Below, in pieces: positions 10,528-22,326 of a stretch of 64,000 bases of DNA. The notes under the pieces are model-generated. The model was not told where the DNA came from. It was given only the letters and a program-made list of their open reading frames with translations, and did not search any database. The stretch comes from Poa pratensis (Eukaryota > Streptophyta > Magnoliopsida > Poales > Poaceae). The stretch spans positions 71,026,932 to 71,090,931 of the forward strand of contig CAMZMU010000027.1 of assembly GCA_947311845.1 (NCBI GenBank), in the 5' to 3' direction. The position numbers and the translations under genes are program-made. Each line of letters starts with the position of its first letter. The first letter of the stretch is position 1.

Positions 10528-13500
10528 GCTGCAGCTTATCAAGGGTATACAAGTGAAAGCACAATCTCTCTCCTCCTGCACATCAGTAAAGGAGCAGCTA
10601 TTGCTTTAGCAGATACAGGAAGTACTAGCACCTTTATGGACAAGACTTTTGCTGAAAAGCATAATATTCCTCTTACCAGTACTACCAAGAGAACTGTTAA
10701 GGTAGCTGGTGGTGGTACTCTCACTTCTGAATACCTGGCAAATAATTGTGTTTTCACAATACAAGGGAAGAAGTTCACTGCAAACTTCAGAATCCTAGAG
10801 CTGAAAGGATCTGATATCATACTGGGAGTGGATTGGTTCAAGTTGCACAACCCTGTCACCTTTGATTTCATTGAGAGGAAACTGACTATTGGGCTGAATG
10901 GTCAGCTTTACACCTTTCATGATCACTTGTTTCCGAAAGAAAAGTTCTTGATCTCTTCTGAGCAGTGCTGCAAGCTGCTTTCTCAGGGAGCAATGGGTTA
11001 TGTCTTGTTAAACAGTGCCACTGACAAGGATAGCGATGACAGTAAAGAACACCCTCCAGTTTCAGAAGGCATCAGCAATTTGCTGCATGAATTCCAGGAT
11101 ATTTTCCAAGCACCAGAGGGATTACCACCAAACAGAGAGTGTGATCACAAAATTCCCTTGCTACCTAGAGCAAAACCACCCAACCTGAGGCCTTATCGAA
11201 TGTCACACAACCAGAAGGATTCAGTTGAACAACTGATTAAACAGATGCTACAGACTTCTGAAATCCAACCAAGTACAAGTCCTTTTTCCTCTCCTGCAAT
11301 TCTAGTCAGGAAGAAGGATAAATCGTGGAGATTGTGTGTAGACTTCAGAGCAGTAAATGAACTCACGGTGAAGAACAAATTTCCAATCCCTGTCATTGAG
11401 GATCTGTTGGATGAATTAAATGGAGCAACGGTATTCTCCAAATTTGACCTACGGTCAGGTTACCATCAGATTCGAATGAACAAGGAAGACATACACAAAA
11501 TAGCTTTCTCCACTCACTTGGGGCACTATGAATATCAAGTGATGCCATTTGGGCTGTGCAACGCACCTGCAACATTCCAGCAGCTCATGAACTCTGTGTT
11601 TGCCAAGTACTTGAGGAAATTTGTCCTCGTTTTCTTTGATGATGTCTTGGTTTACAGTAAAACACCTAACGAGCATGAAGAACATCTTAAACTGGTACTG
11701 CAAGTGTTCAGGAAGCATAACCTTAAAGCAAAGATGAGCAAGTGTCAATTTGAACAGCCACAGGTTGAATACCTTGGACATGTCATTTCTGGACAAGGAG
11801 TGGCAACAGATCCAGCGAAAATACAAGAAATTGTCAGCTGGAAGATCCCTGACACCTTAAAAAAACTCAGAAGCTTCTTGGGATTAACTGGGTATTACAG
11901 AAGATTTATTCCCAACTATGCTCTCATCTGCCAAGCTTTATATGCTGCTCTAAAAAAGAACTCCTTCCATTGGGGTCCTGAGCAACAAGAAGCATTTGAC
12001 AAGCTTAAGCAAGTGATGTCAAGTCCAACACTTCTGGCTCTCCCCAACTTTTCACTACCATTTACACTAGAAACTGATGCTTGTGCTACCGGGCTAGGTG
12101 CAGTTCTGATGCAACAACACAAGCCCCTAGCATATTACAGCAAGTGTCTTGGTCCTAAGAATAGTGCTGCTTCTATTTATGAGAAAGAAGCAATGGTGAT
12201 TCTGGAATCTCTGAAGAAGTGGAGGCACTATCTCCTCGGCAACAAGTTAATCATCAAAACTGATCAAAGCAGTCTAAAGTACCTATCCAGCCAAAGATTG
12301 CTTGAAGGTATCCAGCACAAGTTGATGATCAAACTGCTTGAGTTTGATTTCTCAATACAATACAAGAAAGGGGTGGAGAATCAAGCAGCTGATGCACTGT
12401 CCAGGAAATACCAAGACCAACAGATTGTGCCGGATGATGAACATTGTTCTGCAATTTCGGCAGCTGTTCCTTTGTGGATTCTGGAAATAACTGAATCTTA
12501 TGATGGTGATGTGACCTGCATAGAATTGTTACAGCAGCTCACCATTGACAAAAACTCACAGACAAATTATTCTCTGGAATCTGGAATCATCAGATACAAA
12601 GGCAGGATTTACATTGGACAGTCAACTGACCTGCGCAACAGAGTTTTTGAAACATTCCATTCTTCTATCCTGGGTGGCCATTCTGGAAACAAAGCTACCT
12701 ATCATAGAATCAAGCAAACATTCTTCTGGCCCAAACTAAAGAACTTCATTGAAGACAAGATCAAAGCATGCCCTGTCTGTCAAATATCAAAGACAGAAAA
12801 AGTTCAGTACCCTGGGTTACTACAACCTCTGCCAATTCCAACAGCTAAATGGGCAGAGATAAGTATGGATTTCGTGGAGGGTCTTCCAAAATCCAAAGGT
12901 AAAGATGTCATACTAGTAGTAGTCGACAGAATGACTAAGTATGCCCACTTCATTCCTATGAGTCATCCATATTCTGTCCAGTCTGTTGCTGATCTCTTCA
13001 TGAATACTATCTTCAAGCTCCATGGACCTCCATCTGTGATAACAACTGACAGAGACAGAATTTTCACCAGCAAACTTTGGCAAGAAATGTTTGCCAAGCT
13101 GAAAATATCTCTGCACTTCACAACAGCATACCACCCTGAATCAGATGGATAGACTGAACGAGTAAATCAATGTGTGGAGCAATATCTGCGATGTATGGCT
13201 TTTGCAGAACCAAAGAAATGGGTTAACTGGCTATATGCAGCTGAATGGTGGTACAACACCAGCTTCCACACAGCCATCAACATGTCACCATTTGAGGCAT
13301 TATATGAATACAAACCTCCATCCTTGTCTGCATTTCCTGTATCAGCAGAATTGGCAGAAAACCCTGTATCCCAACAGTCTGAGCAAGACAACATGATGCA
13401 GGTCTTGAAAAGGAATCTGGAAAAAGCACAGAAAAGAATGAAAAAGTATGCTGATGCGAAACGCACAGAACGCTCATTCCTCACTGGTGAAATGGTGTAC

Positions 13501-13911
13501 CTGAAGATGCAATCACACCGAGAGCATGCTCTGGGATCAGGAAACCCTTTGAAGCTAGCATCCAAGTGGTATGGCCCCTTCAAAATTCTGAAACCTGTCG
13601 GCCAGAGAGCATACATGCTTCAATTACCTGAAGGAGTGCAGCTACACAATGTCTTTCACGTCAACCAGCTTAAAAAGCACATTGGTCCAACCGCAGTTCC
13701 AAACCCCATATTGCCTTTGCTCACACCTGACGGTAAGGTAAAGTTCAACCCCATTGCTGTTCTTCAATATCGACAAGTACCTCGTTCTGCAGGAACATAC
13801 AGTGTCCCAATTCCTCAATGGTTGGTACACTGGGAAGGAATGACTACAGAAGACGCCACTTGGGAAGATGCGTCGTTCATCCAGGCAACCTTTCCAGATT
13901 TCAAGCCCTGA
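10528..13911 (+). pseudogene. pol: Gypsy-1 pol (PR-RT-RH-IN-chromodomain), one nonsense codon
   Basis: Open in the gag frame from 10528 to the TGA-type end at 13911 except for TAG at 13150. Visible domains: aspartic protease with DTG at 10612-10620; reverse transcriptase from about 11090 ('FDLRSGYHQI', catalytic FFDDVLVYS with DD at 11638-11643); RNase H from about 12060 (ETDACATGLGAVL); integrase with HHCC finger at about 12650-12790 (CPVCQ), first catalytic Asp in MDFVEG and second in TTDRDR; C-terminal chromodomain at about 13800-13911 (WLVHWEGMTTEDATWED). The TAG replaces what is a Gln in the family motif and lies two codons before the expected catalytic Glu (TERVNQ). Without readthrough the integrase lacks that Glu and the chromodomain. 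No frameshift was found. Confidence 0.9.
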
Positions 13912-13922
13912 GGTCTTGCCTC

Positions 13923-13935
13923 AAGGGGGGAGCAC
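13923..13935 (+). other. Gypsy-1 polypurine tract
   Basis: AAGGGGGGAGCAC immediately precedes the 3' LTR and is the expected plus-strand primer. Confidence 0.8.
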
Positions 13936-14351
13936 TGTCAGGACCCTTGTCACATCTCTGAAGAATTTCGAAGCAGTGGTGTCGACAGCCTCAGCTCCGT
14001 CAGATAACAGACGGCCAGGATTGCTTCTTACCGCTTCGGCTGTCATCCAACGGTCCTGAGTGTTCTTCTTCAAAGCTGACAACCATTTGTAATTCACGCC
14101 TTAATGGCAGCCTAAACTCTGTAATGGCGTTTAGCCTAAACATCTTTAGCGTGACCCATTCTTGTGGTATAAAAGGCAGGGGAGGGTGGCTGGGAGGCAC
14201 GCTATGGAAGAAACCCTTACTTTTTCAGTTCTTGTTCTTGTTCTACTTTTCCTGCACTTTTACCATGTCTTAGTTGTAGATCTGAGCACCGGCTCCATTC
14301 CTTCTTCTTCCTCCTGATCTTGAGCTTGTCCATGGCCTTAGGGTCCTGACA
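13936..14351 (+). repeat. Gypsy-1 3' LTR, promoter facing FBD copy C
   Basis: 416 bp, same ends as the 5' LTR. Its TATA box (14168-14174) points at the LRR-FBD frame of copy C, whose first usable ATG is at 14444, about 270 bases downstream. Transcripts started here could read the truncated gene; whether they do cannot be seen from sequence. Confidence 0.95.
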
Positions 14352-14443
14352 TCCGGCCACCGGAGACCACCCAGGCCCTGCCCGCCGCTTCGATTTAGGC
14401 TGGATCCGCCTCCAAGAAAAGGTTTGCCGAAGAAGCCGCTCAG

Positions 14444-15666
14444 ATGGAGAGCTGGTTTCACTACCCTGCCCTTGACGGCCTTCAGGATCTTGACATCTCC
14501 TTCCAATTATTGGACTCTGGACACAAGAAGTACTACCCGCTGCCACCATCCGTGTTTCTCTGCGCATCAACCCTTGTGGTGGCCAGATTCAGCTTCTGTG
14601 ATTTCCCAACGGAGATAGCTCCTCCTGTGAGTTTCGACCGACTCGAGCAGCTCATACTATTTCGTGTTTCCATATCTGAGGATGTCTTCCATGGGATGCT
14701 CGCTGGTTGCCGTGTCTTGGAGTCACTTGATCTATTTAGCATTGCTGATGTGGGTTGCTTCCGCATTAGCTCACCAACTCTTAGGAGCATTAGCCTCTGT
14801 GCTTGTTTTTCGATCCAAGGAGAACTGGTCATCATGGATGCCCCTATCCTTAAAAGGTTGCTACTACCTTGTCCCAGTGAAGGCCGTGATGCTATCCGGA
14901 TAATTACGGCACCTAAACTGGAAATATTGGGCTGTCTGTCGCCCCTCATCTCTGAAATCAAGATTGCAAACCTAGTCTTGCTGGTAGGAGCAGCAACCTC
15001 TTGCTTTCTGATTCTTTCATGCAACATTGTTATATCCATTATATTTATATGCCCATTTTGTTCTTCAGAGATTAACCCCTGTCACCTCGAAGAACATGAT
15101 AAGCACCGTGAAGGTTTTGGCCCTCCAGTTTTCTGTCCCTGACTTGTATGCTGTTATTGATGTGTTAAGGTGTTTTCCCAGCTTGGAAAAGTTATATATC
15201 ATTGTAAGTATTCATATTTCTTTAAATAAATGTCAAATCCATGTCTGATTTGTTTGACATATGATCTATTCTAGTATGTAGCAATTACTTTAATATATGT
15301 CTCTTTTTTCCTTTCCAGTATAGGAAATGCTTAAATATACCTATGAAGGAAAATGTTCATCAGTATGACCCAACGGATCCTGTCGAATGCCTTGAGACCC
15401 ATCTAAAAGAACTGATGTTGACGGATTATGAGGGCAATGAGCAAGATGTTTGTTTTGCCAAATTCTTTGTTTTGAACGCAAAAGTGCTAAAGAAAATCAA
15501 ATTTGGCGTCAGTGAGAAGATCAACAATGAATGGGTGGCTGATCAATACAGGCTGCTAGAAGTGGAAACTAAAACTTCTGAAGACGCAGAAATGGAATTC
15601 ATACGTAGTGGTGATAAAGAATTGTATACCCATGAATTGCAAATCCCTTCACCTGATCTTGTTTAA
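14444..15666 (+). CDS. LRR-FBD protein, F-box-less copy C (3 exons)
   Basis: Three exons with GT/AG junctions read through without interruption: 14444-14983 (180 codons), 15069-15203 (45 codons) and 15319-15666 (115 codons plus stop), all phase 0, 340 residues in total. Exons 1 and 2 encode F-box-type leucine-rich repeats ('LAGCRVLESLDLFSIADVG', 'LRSISLCACFSIQGEL'). Exon 3 encodes the FBD domain ('ETHLKELMLTDYEGNEQDV', 'KFFVLNAKVLKKIKFGV'). Intact family members carry an N-terminal F-box that binds SKP1; none is encoded here, and a TAG lies 45 bases upstream of the ATG in frame. So the product, if made, would keep the substrate-side domains but could not dock on an SCF ligase by the usual route. 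Gypsy-1 has displaced the native promoter. It may be a transcribed gene or a young pseudogene; I lean to pseudogene. Confidence 0.65.
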
Positions 15667-16099
15667 GTGGATTCAATGCTTTTTCAGAAGAATCGTAAAT
15701 GGGCATCTCCATTAGCTTTGGTCAAGACATGAAAAAATATTTCCTTTTTTCTTATTCGGTAGACAGGTTTGATGCTCGAAGATTGCACACTGTTTGCCCT
15801 AGTCTTTGAACTGGATATAGCTGCTCCAGTTCTAGGTCAACCTTCTTATGTCATGAAAATTGTTTACTGCCAAAAGTTGTAACCGGCAACTAGTCAACTG
15901 AGCAGTAAACTTCTATTCCACTGTCTTTTGTGTAAGAATGCTTGTTAAAAGTTGTTTTTTGTTTCAGTCAACAGTTTATGCTTGTCATAAAATATCAGTT
16001 ATCTGTTTTTACACAAAAGTATGCAGCGTTTAATGCTCTGTTTTCACTGTTGTGGAAGGTCGACCTGGTACTGTTGTATATGTATTTGCCTTGGTCCTT
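15667..16099. other. 3' flank of FBD copy C
   Basis: Non-coding; shares blocks with the copy B flank at 7080-7600 and its first 170 bases are repeated at 37972-38140 after the LINE. No other feature seen. Confidence 0.55.
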
Positions 16100-16743
16100 T
16101 GATACAGCCTGAATATGTCATGTTAGTAATAATCATATCATATTTTTATTTCCTTTTCCCATCTAACTTGAATGTTAAACTTGTATAAATTGTAAGTACA
16201 GTTTAAACTTCTCTTTGTATAGTACAGTATACATTTCCCCAACAGATTCAGTTAGTGCATTTGTTTACTGCCAGTGTATTTCTTACTGGAGTCCAGATCA
16301 TACGAAATATGTTGGAACCAGACCAAGATTTATTGCCAGGTCCAGTTCCAGGTGTGTTCTTAGTGTTATTGCTAACTATACCAGTTTCTCAGTATTGAGT
16401 TTCTTGGCAATTTCCATTTTAATTTATCAAACATTTTTCAGTGGGTAAATGTCGATTTAAAAAATTATAACTCTGTTTGGATCATGCAAATCAACATGCT
16501 TTGGATGATCATATAAGTGACACTATCATGCAACTAATGGTTGATAGTTATCACTGTGAACCTTACGTGTTTCTTTGGATTGATGATCATCATCTATTTT
16601 GGCATAAGATGGAAAAATGCGCCGAAAAGGTAGCCAGTTCAAAATTGGGAAGCACTTGTTTGTGCCTATGCTTTTTTAGTGTTGTATTTGTTGTTGTTCT
16701 TTTGTATGCCCGTGAATTGTGGATCCATTCACCTGCTCTTGTT
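16100..16743 (+). pseudogene. FBD copy D remnant, left of the LINE
   Basis: Bases 16110-16600 match copy A flank 1-480. Bases from about 16710 ('cgtgaattgtggatccattc') align with the end of FBD exon 3 in copy C ('catgaattgcaaatcccttc' at about 15630), so only the last codons of an FBD exon are kept here. The LINE sits just after, and the exon tail and its 3' flank continue at 37956. The upstream LRR exons of this copy are gone. Confidence 0.6.
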
Positions 16744-16918
16744 AAAACAAAAGGCAACACATGCCCAGCTTTAAATTAATAAAGCCACCACAGGCAGAGT
16801 ACAAACCAACAGGGTGAGTCAGTTTTACAACGGGGCCACAAAGGGCATGAATAAGCAGGATAAAACATTGGAGAGCAAAAGAGCTACAACTTAGACATAA
16901 GATTGGAGCGCTAGGTAG

Positions 16919-18253
16919 CTAAGTAGCAGCAGGCTGAGCTGAGGCCGGCGAGTGGGTGGCGGCGTAGGTAGCTTGAAGGAGCCTGGCCATCTCGTCGACC
17001 ATCGGGAGCAATTTAGCCTTGATGAGCGGCCGCCACTGCTGCAAACAGAGAATGGATTTAAACAGCACATCAGCAGGTTGGCGAGGAAAGATAGCTTCAA
17101 TGGAGAACTTATTGCGGGTAGTCCAAAGCGCCCAACTAAGAACAGTGAAATGAATCCAAAGAGTTCTTCTAGTTCTACCGGTAAAAGCATTAAAGAAATG
17201 GAAAACATCCTCGAGAGTTGAGGGCGCCCACTGCACACCCAACATCTCACGGACCCCACTCCACATGAACTGAGCAAGGATGCAGTCAAAGAAAATGTGG
17301 TTGACGGTCTCTAGCTGCCCGCACAGGGCACAAGAGCCATCAGAAGGGCCCTGTCTCTTTGCAATTTGTTCTCGCGACGGCAAGCGGCCTCTGGCTAGCT
17401 ACCACAAGAAGATCTTGATTTTGAGCGGGAGGGCGATCGCCCAGATATCTTTAGCTCCAAGTAACTGGTTACCCTGGCAAATCTTGTTGTAAAGGGACTT
17501 GGTGGAGAAGTTGGCCGAGGGATCGAGGGACCAGGACACCCTGTCCCAGCCCTCTGCTAGCGAAATAGACGCCAATTCACCGTGAAGCTGCTGCCACTGA
17601 GCCAGTTCATCCGGACCAAAAGATCTCCGGAACCTCAGGTCCTAGCCCGAAGCAGTGTGAGCTTGAGCAACAAGCATGTCTGGGGCAGAGCAAATATCAA
17701 ACAGCCTGGGAAATCTAACTTTCAAAGGGGATGCCCCCAGCCACCAGTCAGACCAAAACGCAACAGAGCTGCCCGATTTCACGTGGAAGTGAGCACCTAG
17801 CTTGAAAAAGACCTTTACTTTGTGTATACTGTGCCAAAACTGGGAGCCACCCTGCGGAGAGGACGAGAATAGATGATCCTAATCCACAGGCTGTTGTCAT
17901 TTTCATCGGCAGAGAATAACCGCCAAATCCACTTACACATGAGCGCGATGTTCATATTTTTGGAATTCATGATGCCCAGACCGCCTGGTCCTTGGGCAAG
18001 CACAAATGTTCCCACTTCACCATGTGATACTTGCGTTTGTTACCAGGACCCTCCCAGAAAAATCTCCCTCTATGCTTGTCAAAGCCAGCATGGGTGCCCT
18101 CGCCTAGGAGGAACAGACCCATCGCAAAGAGAGGGAGGCTAGAGAGGCACACATCAATGAGGGTGAGTCTAGCTGCCGAAGACATCAACTTTCCCTGCCA
18201 GGGATCAGTTCTGTGCCCTACCCGACTAACCAGGGGTTCCCAGTTAACCAGGC
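16919..18253 (-). pseudogene. LINE ORF2, C-terminal part (after RT, zf-RVT)
   Basis: Continuation of the ORF2 that starts at 34616. Reading from 18253 downward, the first frame has 'VGHRTDPWQGKLMSSAARL' and 'HRGRFFWEGPGNKRKYHMVK', the conserved region following the RT in plant LINEs. A frameshift near 17975 leads to 'MNSKNMNIALMCKWIWRLF', and the last readable stretch (17383-16919) holds the zinc-binding zf-RVT motif 'CALCGQLETVNHIFFDC' and ends in TAG. Several frameshifts separate the pieces, so no complete protein can be made. Confidence 0.85.
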
Positions 18254-21200
18254 TGTGGGGACCCCGGACTAGCTGTCCGAAATACCCGATTATGCTTAAC
18301 ACAACGATCCCGTGATCAGTCCGTCGTTGCACATAATCCGAATTGGATACCAAAGTTTACATCCATTACAATACCGAATAAAAAGTCTTACATAAATGGT
18401 CATTTAGACCAAGTCTTACATAGGTGCCTTCATGGGCCAAACCAAAATATCAGCGGAAGCTACGGCGTAGTAGACATCATATTCTAACGATGACGACCCG
18501 ACAGGCAGCTGACTTGTGGAGATCGTAGAAGTCGCCATACTCCTGCTCGGCGTAGTGCTCCTCCTCGTAGTCTGGCTAGGACAATAGCCAGGGACGAAAC
18601 CAATATGAGTACATTTGAATGTACTCGCAAACTTCCCCAACATGAGTATGCACTAGTTTTATTTTAACTTACAACTTTTATTTATTTAAGACATCTCTAT
18701 ATCTTTATTGAAAAAGGTAAGAAGAGTTTTATAACTATTTTAAAAAGAAATCACCATCTCATTTGTTTCTCCAAAACCCTTCCTTTTTCCTGACCATGGC
18801 TCACCATGGTCCATTTATTCCAACAACTCATACCACTCCATTTGGTATAGTTGTGTCACACCATCACCATTTCAGTTTCTTAAGACTTAAAAGCTTTTCC
18901 AAAACTTGCACATGATCTTAGGACAACCTCCCAATTGTCCATATCCGAGGACTCGGCTATTCGAATAGTTTTGACCCTCTGCAGAGGTAGCACGCTTTTA
19001 TCCCACATCCATCCGGTAACTCATCGTGTCAGCCACGTCCCGCCATACAAGGTGTATGCGAAGTTGAGCCACCGACCCTAGCCTCTCCTTTGCTCATGCT
19101 AGTATAGGATCCTACCCATATGATAATTCCCACCAACACTCAGTCCGGTCCCCGTCGGCAACCCTAAGTGTGAGGACTCATATGTTTTTCCCGGCGACCA
19201 CATTGATGAAGTCTTCAATCCTCCTCCTTATCTTTCCATAGAGTTTGAGCGAGGACCCATGTCAGGGGAGTTCTCCAAACCATCCCCTCATGCATAACGG
19301 AGTCATCTCCGTCGATGAGGTATCGCATACTAATAAGAGCAAATTATATGACTAAGCCCCGTTCCCATATGGGGGTAAATGTGGTCGCACAGATTAAGAT
19401 TGGTTGTCATAGTACTAGGACACTGTGAATTTTTCTTAAACATTCCCATTTTTTCATTTCTCCACTTCAACACCGACATTTCGGTATTCCATAACCACAC
19501 AAGTATTTCAAAAGGGTTTTGAGTAAACAATATTTATTTTCCCATCCTATAATTTGATATCAACTATCTTATACTTCTACATAGGTGGCAAAATAGTTTT
19601 CATGTACTTGTAAAAGGGTTTTCAAAATCATTGATACTTTTGAATAAATCATGTGACAAAATAGATGTATGTAAATGCAAGCTCAGTGAAGTAGCTTGCC
19701 TTGCTCGGCAAAGTTCTCGGGTTCTTGTGCTTGCTGATCAAGGTATTCCCCCTCCTCGTAGACTTCAGCAACGTTCTCGTCTAAATGTCAAACAAGTAAT
19801 GCAAACAATTACTAACTACTCAAGCAAGCATCACAACATATCAACCATAAACATCACAAATAGCTACTGTACACATCCAACCATACAATTTGGTTTCAAA
19901 ATAATTGAATTAAACCTCATTTATTTATGTTCACAATTAAGGCAGAAACTTGTGGAACATGTTTAATTCAATTACTTGAGTTTTGTTGGTCACAGAAATA
20001 CAAACTAAATTTCTTTAGAAAGATACTGATGTGTAGAAGACAACCCAATTAGATTTGGATCAATTGGGGTTACCAAACTCGTTACACAAATGTTTGAATC
20101 CATTAACTTAATAATCAAGTTTTAGCTACCAAATAAGTTATGTTGATCCTAAAATTAAATCCTTTTAGGGTTAACTAAACATGACTAAATGTGACCTAAC
20201 AAAATTGGTCCTAATTCATTTGGGTTAACCATTAAACATAATTAATGTTTGAGTGCAGAAGGGTGTTTAAACTTCAACTTTAAACTAAACAAATCCTACT
20301 GCACAAATAATTCTACCAAAATTAGGGAAGCTAATACAAGGCAGTACTAAGCTAAAAAAATTGGTTTGGAATTATTTGGACTAACAGAGTATCAGAAACA
20401 AACAAGTTTAGAATTTAAACCTTCTGTAGTATTTTTAATAATACTTTTTAACTATTCATCTAAATGAATTGAATCCAATTGGGTTGGTTAACCATTTTCA
20501 TAAGATTTCCAGAACAATTGAGTTTGATTTATTTGGATTCGTAAATCTCGAGATATTGAATTTACAATTTGGGTCTAGTACTGAAATCTATAGAAACTAG
20601 AAATTCGAAAATAATCAAACTAGTGGATAATGTTGAGAACCCTGACATGCGGGGTCTACACGTCAGTGTCTCACGGAGAAAAGTCTCCCACGTGGAATTG
20701 TTTAAAATGCTGACAGTGGGTCCCACATGGCAGTGTAACAAGGCACGAAACGTTACGTGGCCGTAGATCTCAGATCCAACAGCGCACGGAGGCTGCCATC
20801 GGCGATGACCTAAAATAGGCGGCGCTGCCGCGCCGGCGACGGCGAGGTGGAAGTATCTCTCACCTAGGGGGCTCGGGATGTCGTGGAGATGATGCAGATC
20901 GACGGCGGCGGCGTGTGGGAAGCTCCTGGCTGAGTTGCACTTGATGGGGTGGGCTGGTTCGTCGCCGGCGGGCTCTCGATCTTCCACGGCCACGGGCAGC
21001 AACTCCGGCGAGGTCCAACGGTTGCGTCTGGGCACTAATCAAATGGGAAAAAGGATGGGGTGAGTGCGGGGAGAGAAAGCAACACGGTGCAGTGGTTTGG
21101 GAAGGAAATGGGGCAGCCCAACGGCGTGGCCACGGTCGCCTTCTACCTCGGACACGGCGAGGTCGACGCGGCAGCGAGCACGCCCTCCTGGCGGTGCACA

Positions 21201-22287
21201 GAGGGGAGTGGAGTGGGTGTGGTGTGGTGTGGTGTCTGTGGCGAGGCTCGGGGGTGGTTAAATAGGGCAGGGCCAGCGTATCGTGGACGGAGCGCATGGA
21301 CAGCGTCCATGGCACCTCCGGCGGGGGATTTCCCGATTCCTCGGCGACGTGTGCAAGCAGCGCAAGGAAGAGGGGTCTGGGGGGGGGGGGTCCGGGAGCG
21401 AGCTGGGAGCAGCTGTGGCGACGGATGCATGTCGAGGTGCAGCGGGTGGGGCGAATTTGGCCGGCGCCGTCCGTTCTCTCCACGGCGAGCAACGGGGGAC
21501 AGTGGTCGCGTCGGGGCGAGAGAGATGCTCGAGTGCTCGCAGAGGCTGCAGAGGCAACGAGCGTGGACGAACGCGAGCAAGGGGGGCCCTGGGGGGCCTG
21601 GGAGCGGCGACGACGACCATGGCGACACGGCGACGGTGACGGGGAGCTAGGGGTAGGAGACGACGGCGAAATTGCAGAACGCCCCCTGGACTCTTTTTTT
21701 CCAATTACAACTAGGTCCTTCTCTGCTTCTTTTTCTTCTTTTCATTTCCAGCAGCATTTTCTGGATTTTATTTGGGGTACTTAAACACTTTAGAAAAATT
21801 CACAAATATTTGTGAGGCTTCCACATAGCATGTAGTAGCTCCACAAAATTTGGCATTTCAAAATAAAATGTTTTGAATCATTTTTGTTCATAGGGTTTTA
21901 ATTATGGAATTTTGTTTTATTTCAATTTGATTTACTTTAGAATTTTAAAACTAGTTCAAAATATGAGTTGAGAGAGAAGTAGTAAGGATAAAATGGGAGT
22001 GTTTACATTACCACTCCACTGAATTTTATTGTGAAGGAAAACAACTTCTCACTTGGAGAATTTCATGTGACACTTGTCACATTATTTTTTTGTTTCAACT
22101 TTCATTTTATTCCTCTTCTTTTCTTCATGTTTTTCTTTAGAGCAAGCAACACACATATAGCAAGAAAGAAACAACACAACAACAAGCAAACCATAAGCAA
22201 TAATAACAACACATAATAATTACAAAAGTTTTTGTTGGCTCTCATTTTTGGAATAATAATACTGATTAATATTTTTGGGATGTTACA
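18254..22287 (-). repeat. Gypsy-2 3' LTR, 4034 bp
   Basis: Matches 28242-32295 over its full length. It lacks nine bases present in the other LTR near 28513-28521 ('ccttagttcg' region) and has a longer G run at about 21378. A GC-rich block at about 20780-21700 is flanked by AT-rich DNA. A TATA-like TATTTAAC on the coding strand lies near 21255-21262 just before the GC-rich downstream part, so it is a plausible promoter. ORFs of 100-200 codons in the GC-rich block occur in many overlapping frames on both strands and are not called. Confidence 0.93.
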
Positions 22288-22300
22288 ATCCTTCCCCCCT
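22288..22300 (-). other. Gypsy-2 polypurine tract
   Basis: On the coding strand AGGGGGGAAGGAT abuts the 3' LTR, as expected for the plus-strand primer. Confidence 0.85.
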
Positions 22301-22326
22301 TAAAATAAATCTCGTCCCGAGATTTG

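Larger units (their letters stand above)
8286..14351 (+). mobile_element. Gypsy-1: near-intact Ty3/gypsy chromovirus, 6.07 kb
   Basis: A complete LTR retrotransposon with 416-bp LTRs (8286-8701 and 13936-14351), TG...CA ends, an initiator-Met primer site directly after the left LTR and a purine tract directly before the right one. The 5-bp target duplication TCCGG (8281-8285 and 14352-14356) is perfect. I counted five substitutions between the LTRs by eye (about 1.2%), so the insertion is recent. Domain order is gag, protease, RT, RNase H, integrase, chromodomain, hence a chromovirus; the compact size, short LTRs and unusual gag zinc finger suggest the Reina/Galadriel side. It lies in the same orientation as the FBD copy it interrupts. 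Two in-frame stops (10525 and 13150) are the only visible lesions. Confidence 0.95.

Noticed and set aside
20562..21704. Several 100-210 codon ORFs in the Gypsy-2 LTRs
   Set aside because: They overlap on both strands in a GC-rich block, differ in frame between the two LTRs because of indels, and have no domain.
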